A stretch of 53,737 nucleotides of DNA from Pelatocladus maniniholoensis HA4357-MV3 (lineage in GTDB: Bacteria; Cyanobacteriota; Cyanobacteriia; Cyanobacteriales; Nostocaceae), in NCBI GenBank assembly GCA_019359115.1, contig JAHHHW010000100.1, forward strand, positions 1 through 53,737, in the 5' to 3' direction. Position numbers and translations under genes: made by a program. Position 1 is the stretch's first letter, and each line of letters begins with the position of its first letter. Shown piece by piece: positions 48,326 through 53,737 of the stretch. The notes under the pieces are model-generated. The model made no database searches. It had not been told where the DNA came from and worked only from the letters and a program-made list of their open reading frames with translations.

Positions 48326-48426
48326 TATGCGTCTTCATAAAGAAATGGTATTAGGGGTTAGTAGTTAGTGGTTAACCAATTCACAATCTCGGAAATTCCA
48401 GTTTTGAACTCGAAAATTCTCGTTTG

Positions 48427-48804
48427 AAACCTGAAACTTCTCACTTCAAACAGGAAAATTCTCGTTTGAAACCTAAAACTTCTCACTTCAAACAGGAAAA
48501 TTCTCGTTTGAAACCTGAAACTTCTCACTTCAAACAGGAAAATTCTCGTTTGAAACCTAAAACTTCTCACTTCAAACAGGAAAATTCTCGTTTGAAACCT
48601 GAAACTTCTCACTTCAAACAGGAAAATTCTCGTTTGAAACCTAAAACTTCTCACTTCAAACAGGAAAATTCTCGTTTGAAACCTAAAACTTCTCACTTCA
48701 AACAGGAAAATTCTCGTTTGAAACCTAAAACTTCTCACTTCAAACAGGAAAATTCTCGTTTGAAACCTAAAACTTCTCACTTCAAACAGGAAAATTCTCG
48801 TTTT
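48427..48804. repeat. 42-bp tandem array, nine units
   Basis: Nine units of 42 bp (six 7-mers, such as TCTCGTT, TGAAACC, TGAAACT, TCTCACT, TCAAACA, GGAAAAT) run without spacers. Units 1-6 alternate CCTGAAAC and CCTAAAAC, showing an 84-bp second-order repeat; units 7-9 are all CCTAAAAC. Flanking TTTTGAACTCGAAAATTCT occurs on both sides. Both strands are open for about 140 codons with 14-residue periods (KPETSHFKQENSRL on plus). No ribosome site or homologue supports translation. Confidence 0.92.
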
Positions 48805-48856
48805 GAACTCGAAAATTCTAATTTGAAACCCGAAATCTCCCTACACTCCCAACCTC

Positions 48857-49150
48857 ATGAGAGCCAAAATTGAAAATGATGTACTTTTCCTTCATCACGA
48901 AGATGTACCAGAGTATAAAAAAGGTGGTTCTGTGGTAAGGAATAGCTATTTTTGGGCGCTGCGTTCAATTGCGGGTAGAGCTTCGAGATACAGTGACTGG
49001 GAATATGAGCCAGAGGTTTGGTTCGCACTTACACGAATGCTGTTGTCTTTTACTGAGTCTGGTTATTTGGGTGTTCGAGAAACTGTCTTGGAGTTTCCCG
49101 CAGGTGAGGAAATTCCAGAAGTGCTGCGAGATGTTTCGACTTGGGAGTGA
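48857..49150 (+). CDS. Hypothetical small protein
   Basis: No family recognised. It has 97 residues from ATG at 48857, soluble, with a mixed composition unlike the adjacent array: IENDVLFLHHEDVPEYKKGGSVVRNS, YSDWEYEPEVWFALTRMLLSFTESG and LEFPAGEEIPEVLRDVSTWE. It overlaps the end of the array's open frame. Its plausible amino-acid use supports a real gene, but evidence is limited. Confidence 0.6.
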   Translation: MRAKIENDVLFLHHEDVPEYKKGGSVVRNSYFWALRSIAGRASRYSDWEYEPEVWFALTRMLLSFTESGYLGVRETVLEFPAGEEIPEVLRDVSTWE

Positions 49151-49222
49151 GAGATTACTAATGACGAATGACAAAGGACAAATAACGACCCTAACTAATT
49201 AGCTTTATTTGTACCGAATTAC

Positions 49223-50614
49223 TTAATCCCTAGTGATTGGCAAATTTAGCCAACTGCTCAAATTCTCAGCTAACCAGTCAAGTTCTGGATTAGTCAGATA
49301 ACCTTTAGCACCAAGTTCAAATTTCTTGATTCCTACCCAAATATTAATTTGAGGGTGAACTGCAATACTACCTCCTTCAGAATCTCTCTTGTACGAAAGA
49401 TGAGTGAGTTCAATTTTTACAATATTTTGTCGAGGTGCGGTAAGAACTGGTGGACATTTTACTCCCAGGAGTTCACGAGTCAGAGAGATTTCCTGTTGAG
49501 TAATGGAAAGTCTGACTTGTCCAAATAAAGTAAAGAGAATATTCCAAAGCAAGTAAAAGCCAACACCCAAGTGACAGATTGCAAATAGAGCTGCAAACCA
49601 TCCGCCAGTACTCCACATACTAAAAGCAGCACCATACCACATCACAAGAAAAGAGTTCCATGCGATCGCAAATCCAATGATTGGAATTAATCCCAGGTGG
49701 AACCCCCGTGGGGGAATCAGAATCTCTAACTTTTGTTTGGTGTTGGTAAGTTTTACTTTGCTACCAAAAGGCTTTTTAGTAATTGCTAAGGAACTTTTTC
49801 GTAAATTTGATGTTTCTAAAGCTTCTAACGCCTGTTTTGCTGATTTTAACCGTAAATCTAAACTAGGTTCTGTGAGCCATTTGAGCCAATCAACGAGATT
49901 TGGGCTGAGATTAACTCTATCTTCAAAAAGTATTCGCATCTCTCGTTGTGGGAATTCATCGGGGTGCTGTCCTGTCACTAAGTAAATAAGCGTTGTCCCT
50001 AAAGCATAAAGGTCTGAAGTGGGTACTGTTCGCCCACCGAATTGTTCGGGAGGCATGTAGCCATAAGTACCAACAACCGTCCTAGTACCACTATTTACCA
50101 CAGTTTGCACACAACCAAAATCAATCAGGTAAATTTGTCCAGGATTATTACCAGTGCGATCGCCCAACAAAATGTTACTTGGTTTAATATCTCGATGCAC
50201 GACAGGAGGTTGGCGACTATGGAGGTAATCTAAAATTCCTAGTAATTGCTTGGCGATCGCTTTTATTTCTTCTTCGCTAAAAGTACGACCAGACTCTATC
50301 CAATTTTGTAATGATCTGGCTTCAATATAAGTTTGAACTAAAGCAAAGCCTTTGCCTAATTCAGTTTCAACATCGAAGCGATCAATATATTTAGGAATCG
50401 CCGGATGATCTAAAGATTGTAGGACTTCTACCTCACGTTCAAAAAGCTTCAAATCATCCCAGTTAAAGTCAGGACTAAACAACAGCAACTTGATTACAAC
50501 AGACGATCCTGTTTGTAAATCGTTTGCTAGAAAAGTTCTCCGACCAGTCTGGCGACCAAGCAGAGATTGAATGCGATAGCGATCGCGCAAAACTCGATTA
50601 ACCAGTTGATCCAT
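49223..50614 (-). CDS. Membrane Ser/Thr protein kinase
   Basis: A second Hanks-type kinase. It has 463 residues. Kinase domain about 12-275: Lys42 in VVIKLLL, HRDIKPSN (140-147), DFG at 165-167, and GTYGYMPPEQ. The glycine loop LLGRQTGRRTF is degenerate. A linker leads to two membrane spans (about 308-330 and 338-365). The C-terminal part (about 375-460) contains LSITQQEISLTRELLGVKCPP and WVGIKKFELGAKGYLTNPE, a beta-rich domain of unknown role. Targets are not known. Confidence 0.92.
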   Translation of the reverse strand: MDQLVNRVLRDRYRIQSLLGRQTGRRTFLANDLQTGSSVVIKLLLFSPDFNWDDLKLFEREVEVLQSLDHPAIPKYIDRFDVETELGKGFALVQTYIEARSLQNWIESGRTFSEEEIKAIAKQLLGILDYLHSRQPPVVHRDIKPSNILLGDRTGNNPGQIYLIDFGCVQTVVNSGTRTVVGTYGYMPPEQFGGRTVPTSDLYALGTTLIYLVTGQHPDEFPQREMRILFEDRVNLSPNLVDWLKWLTEPSLDLRLKSAKQALEALETSNLRKSSLAITKKPFGSKVKLTNTKQKLEILIPPRGFHLGLIPIIGFAIAWNSFLVMWYGAAFSMWSTGGWFAALFAICHLGVGFYLLWNILFTLFGQVRLSITQQEISLTRELLGVKCPPVLTAPRQNIVKIELTHLSYKRDSEGGSIAVHPQINIWVGIKKFELGAKGYLTNPELDWLAENLSSWLNLPITRD

Positions 50615-50674
50615 TGCTTTTGGGTGATAAGCAGGGTAAACGGCTTAACACTGTTCTATCAGTCTATTCACTTA

Positions 50675-52020
50675 CTATTTTATCTTTTCGATTGCTAATC
50701 TTACCGATTCTTTAGTGTTAGCATCTACCGAAGTTGCTGATGTCAACTGAATAGCTGCTTTGAGGGCTGCGACTAAAGCATCAAGTTCTTGATTGGAGTT
50801 TAATAAAGCAGTGGAAGAGATACTCAAGGATTTGATTCTTTCCCGTTGTGTATCTTGGATCATCATATTTGCCCAAATTGCCGCAACTATTGCTGTAATT
50901 AGGGCGATCGCTAATGCTCCCCCGCCAATCTGAATCCGTCGTTTGGCTTTTTGATTGGCTAGAAATAAAACCTCATTTGCTTCTGCTAAAATCTTTGACG
51001 CTTCTGCTTCTGCTTGTAATCTTTTCTGAACATCCCGCTTTTCTAATTCCTGACTAGCATCTAAAAATCTCCGATCCAAATCGCTTAAACCTTTATCTGC
51101 TGCCCAATTGCGCGCATCCTGCAAAGTTTGTCCGCGCAACAAACGCGACTCATCCTGAAAGTTGGAATTTACCCAAGCATTTAACATTTGTGCATAGGGT
51201 CGAATATTTGTCAATACTTTGTCAAGCCATGCTTGATTAAATATCTCTGCATAGATGCGATTATAAATTTGCAGTTTTCCCTGTTGCTTGACAATTAACC
51301 CCGTCAGGCGTAGTTGCATTTGTTCGGGGCTATCATCTGCGGGGATTTCTCCCTGGTGTAAAATTTGCTGATATAAGCCTAATAATCGCCCAGTTTGATT
51401 TTCTGCATTTTGCGTCAGGCGATCGCGGATTGTTCGTAAATGTTCTGGTTCGTCCTGTGCTTTCCAATTTTCAATGATTTGGTTTTGTACCAATTCCTCT
51501 ATACATTGTTTTTCCTGATGTTCTAGGAATGAATAATTAGAACTACAAATTAGTTGACACAGTTTCTGAGTTAAAAATGGCTGCCCACCAGTCCACTTTA
51601 ATAACTCTTCCATTATCGCTTTCGGTCTAGCAACTCTTCCCTCAAAACCTCGAATTAAAGCGTCTATTTCATTTAATTGAAATCCAGTTAATTCGACAGC
51701 TTTTCCTATATTAAAAGGTGTGCGATTTGTATCAGCAATTAAATTAGAAGGAGTCGCTACCCCTAATAAGCAAAAAGTGAGCCGTTGATATTCGGGATTA
51801 TCTGCCCGTTGATTATAACAAGCACGAATAAAAGCGAAAAAATCATCTTTAAATTTTATTCTTAAAATACTATCAATTTCATCAACAAAAATAATAATTT
51901 TCCCAGATAACTCTGTTAATAATACATCATCAATCAATTCACTTAATCGTTGTTTTGGTGGTAAAAATTCCTGCGATCGCCAATGAAATTGGAATGAGCC
52001 AGTACTACTTCTGCCACTTA
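50675..52020 (-). pseudogene. N-terminally truncated AAA-like domain ATPase
   Basis: The frame from ATG at 51937 gives 420 residues. In-frame homology continues upstream without a start to about 52020 (FQFHWRSQEFLPPKQRLSELI). Family members carry a Walker A region about 100 residues further upstream, and it is absent here. Present are Walker B IIIFVDEIDSIL, the AAA-like lid region with WTGGQPFLTQKLCQLI, a charged helix and one membrane span (GGALAIALITAIVAAIWA). Without Walker A it should not bind ATP. The C-terminus may also be cut, since relatives often continue into repeats. Confidence 0.75.
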
Positions 52021-52067
52021 TTCAAGCGAGCGACAGAAATGTCATCCCATCAATACTTAATTCAACA

Positions 52068-52466
52068 ATGAGTAGAACGGGCAAAGTATTTGCTCAAGCG
52101 ATCGCAACTAACCATTACAGCGATCGCCCTGAACCAGCAGGGTTTGAGTTTGCTCTTCCCTACGGTGGTTCGCCAACACAAAATGCACAGGACAATTGGC
52201 GCTTTTGTCGTAAGTGTCAAGCAATGTTTTTCAATGGATATCCCAATAAGGGAGCTTGCCCTGCGGGTGGTACTCATAAAGCAGCCGGATATAATTTTGT
52301 TCTCCCACACGATGTCTCGCCAACATCAATAACACAGGAAGAATGGCGCTTCTGTGGTAAGTGTCAAGTAATGTTTTACAACGGTTATGACAATACAGGG
52401 GCTTGTGCTGCGGGTGGTAGCCATGAAGGAGCAGGATATAACTTCGTCCTCCCACACTACCCGTGA
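52068..52466 (+). CDS. Cys-rich tandem-repeat protein (WRFCxKCQxMFxNGY repeats)
   Basis: 132 residues with two complete repeats of about 48 residues. Each has WRFC-x2-C, MF-x-NGY, GAC-x-AGG-x-H and AGYNFVLPH. A partial first repeat (AGFEFALPYGGSPTQNAQDN) lacks its Cys part. The CxxC...C...H pattern suggests metal binding (inference). I recall such repeats, often multiple, in proteins of actinobacteria and cyanobacteria, function unknown. The first repeat looks cut, so the gene may be a 5'-truncated remnant fused to a new start. It faces the truncated ATPase. Confidence 0.7.
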   Translation: MSRTGKVFAQAIATNHYSDRPEPAGFEFALPYGGSPTQNAQDNWRFCRKCQAMFFNGYPNKGACPAGGTHKAAGYNFVLPHDVSPTSITQEEWRFCGKCQVMFYNGYDNTGACAAGGSHEGAGYNFVLPHYP

Positions 52467-52644
52467 AGAGAGCAGATTATAGCCATATCAAGCCGTATCA
52501 ACTGTTGGGTTACGACGCAAAATAAAATTTTCCATTTAGTATCAAAAAATTTCTTGTGTGTCTAACTCAACCTACCCAAAGTTCAAGACATTTACTGATT
52601 GGCAGGTAAGTTCTGGTAATTTTTCCAAAAGGAAGAAGTGCTAT

Positions 52645-53262
52645 ATGACCGAACCAGAAAAAGAATCTGAGAAACAGCAAGGTATTAGCAAAGAAGCGTG
52701 GGCTGCAATTAGTGCGATCGCAGTGGCGTTAATTGGCGGTATTGTTGCTATATTCACTGCAATATATAGTAAAACTTCGTCTAGTCCATCACCTTCTACT
52801 TCTCCTTCACAATCTCCTACAACATCAAGTTCATCTTCTACTTCTCCTTCACAATCTTCTACAATATCAAGTTCACCTTCTGAAACTACTCCTGTCCCAA
52901 CCGTTCCTCCATCTCCTTCTCCGTCCGCTCAAAAGTTGTCAGAGGCTTTAGATACTGTCAACATAGATTTTAGTGAGCCTAAATTACGTGACTTCTTAGG
53001 TAACTCCTTCTCTAATTATCCGCAGTTTGCTGAAGGCTGCCTCAAGCTTCTTAATAATCAACGCCTAAAGAAAAAAGTGTATTTTGACGTGATTTTTTGG
53101 AACTATACACAAGAGCTAGGAGGTAAAGTAACCTCCGATTCGCCCGATGGTGATCTTGATACGAATATACTGAAAGCTGCTATGATCAGGGCTTACAACA
53201 CACGTAACGGCAGTAATGCTCTGTCTTTTGGAGATATTGTGAAACCAAAAATCTACCTATGA
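52645..53262 (+). CDS. Single-pass membrane protein with Ser/Pro-rich stalk and C-terminal domain
   Basis: Unknown function. It has 205 residues from ATG at 52645 with GGAAG upstream (a GTG at 52558 is in frame). A charged N-terminus (TEPEKESEKQQGISKE) precedes a membrane span (about 18-40, AAISAIAVALIGGIVAIFTAI). A Ser/Pro/Thr stalk (about 44-98) with duplicated TSPSQS-type strings follows, then a compact helical domain (about 100-205, NIDFSEPKLRDFLGNSF... FGDIVKPKIYL). The stalk and topology suggest an envelope or thylakoid-surface protein. Confidence 0.7.
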   Translation: MTEPEKESEKQQGISKEAWAAISAIAVALIGGIVAIFTAIYSKTSSSPSPSTSPSQSPTTSSSSSTSPSQSSTISSSPSETTPVPTVPPSPSPSAQKLSEALDTVNIDFSEPKLRDFLGNSFSNYPQFAEGCLKLLNNQRLKKKVYFDVIFWNYTQELGGKVTSDSPDGDLDTNILKAAMIRAYNTRNGSNALSFGDIVKPKIYL

Positions 53263-53396
53263 AAGTTTTGGGTCACAGTTTGGAATAAAGTTTCCACGCT
53301 CCAACGCCCTTGATAAAGTTCTGCCACTAGAATCCCATCTGCGTCTGTGGGTAATAAGTTGGTAAAATTGCGATCTGCATCCATACCTGCTGGGTT
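53253..53396 (-). pseudogene. IS4-type transposase C-terminal fragment
   Basis: Minus-strand codons read NPAGMDADRNFTNLLPTDAD, then GILVAELYQGRWSVETLFQTVTQNF. The AELYxxRWxVExLFQ block contains the catalytic Glu region of DDE transposases of the IS4 group. Upstream and downstream parts are missing. It ends inside the 3' end of the preceding gene. Confidence 0.75.
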
Positions 53397-53465
53397 TTGA
53401 GACTGGCTATCTCTACAGTAGGTATCAATAGTTGACTGATGTCCACTGTTTAATGGATAGTTATA

Positions 53466-53648
53466 TCAAGCAAGCAATTCCAGGAAAGCCGCAGCTTTGA
53501 GAATATGAATATCCTGATACTTGTTGAATGTCAGTAGGTGCTTATCACCTGTGATAATATGTGTTGCTTTTCCCACAACTGCACATTCAATCACCATATC
53601 GTCATCAGGATGTATCGGCTCAATAATTCGGGGTAGGCAGTGATTCAA
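53466..53648 (-). pseudogene. C-terminal fragment of a PIN-domain toxin-like protein
   Basis: A 60-residue end of a PIN domain: HPDDDMVIECAVVGKATHIITGDKHLL and KYQDIHILKAAAFLELLA. The acidic DDD and ITGDKHLL motif contain two of the PIN active-site acids. The N-terminal half with the first Asp is missing; an in-frame stop (TAG) lies just upstream of a TTG. No antitoxin gene is present here. Probably a decayed VapC-like gene. Confidence 0.7.
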
Positions 53649-53737
53649 GCTGCCACGACCAGCCTAATGGAATGAGAGAAGATTTCTCCCGAATAACTTG
53701 GGCAAGAGAGGGGATTGCTCGAATTTGAGAAATACGG
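53649..53737 (-). other. Unassigned sequence at window end
   Basis: A minus-strand frame open to the window edge (...AIPSLAQVIREKSSLIPLGW) ends at a stop within the PIN fragment. I do not recognise it. It may belong to a gene beyond the window. Confidence 0.3.

Noticed and set aside
48427-48804. 42-bp array as a CRISPR locus
   Set aside because: Units are directly adjacent with no variable spacers, no leader and no cas genes.
48358-48873. Open frames of 140-149 codons on both strands of the 42-bp array as genes
   Set aside because: Openness follows from a period divisible by three without stops. No ribosome site, homologue or unique sequence supports coding.

Overview
The window reads as chromosomal DNA of a filamentous, Nostocales-type cyanobacterium. 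The octamer GCGATCGC (HIP1) recurs on both strands throughout. The gene content is typical: cytochrome c6, a flv4-psiE-like-flv2 flavodiiron operon, a PixJ-like receptor with a cyanobacteriochrome-type GAF domain, eukaryote-like Ser/Thr kinases, and a kdp cluster ending in a short KdpD without a kinase domain, as described for Anabaena. Most genes are chromosomal housekeeping or accessory genes. I see no rRNA, tRNA, CRISPR array, prophage or complete insertion sequence.

Layout. 0-9.3 kb: PixJ-like chemoreceptor (-), nadA (+), a Ser/Thr kinase (+) converging on a one-membrane-span protein (-), an FMN 2-hydroxy-acid oxidase (-) and a methyltransferase (+). 9.4-19 kb: a small secreted helical protein, glutathione-dependent formaldehyde dehydrogenase, a quinol-monooxygenase-like protein, a lipoprotein, a PhyH-like dioxygenase, a GNAT, a Tat-exported phosphatase, a Pro-rich membrane protein and gamma-glutamyltransferase. 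19-29 kb: a GC-richer GNAT, the flv operon, a DUF1400 hydrolase, an EamA transporter and an Eis-like acetyltransferase. 29-41 kb: ligA, a decayed TnpB element with a divergent ribbon-helix-helix gene, petJ, a GNAT, a sigma factor, priA, an SDR, a heptad-based tandem array and a TAXI-type binding protein. 41-48 kb: kdpA-kdpB-kdpG/F-kdpC-kdpD. 48-53.7 kb: a scrap-yard of relics (TonB-receptor, AAA-like ATPase, IS4-type transposase and PIN fragments) mixed with a second kinase, a large 42-bp tandem array and a few lineage-specific small proteins.

The most striking content is not a protein system but layered repeat DNA. One palindrome family (GTAGAGAC...GTCTCTAC) occurs at about ten places. It sits repeatedly inside larger MITE-like elements, once inside the ligA reading frame, and at or touching the stop codons of two genes. 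A second family (CAATAC...GTATTG ends) has four copies, one flanked by a perfect 10-bp target duplication. At 18757-19206 at least four inverted-repeat layers are nested inside one another. Three tandem arrays (11.4, 38.8 and 48.4 kb) have periods of 21, 21 and 42 bp, all multiples of 7. A G-rich intergenic repeat has also been accepted in frame inside priA.

Functional links I can support: flv4, the PsiE-like membrane protein and flv2 form one operon for electron release around photosystem II; kdpA-B-G-C-D is one K+ uptake operon; nadA and ligA both touch NAD but are not linked. Other neighbours look independently transcribed.
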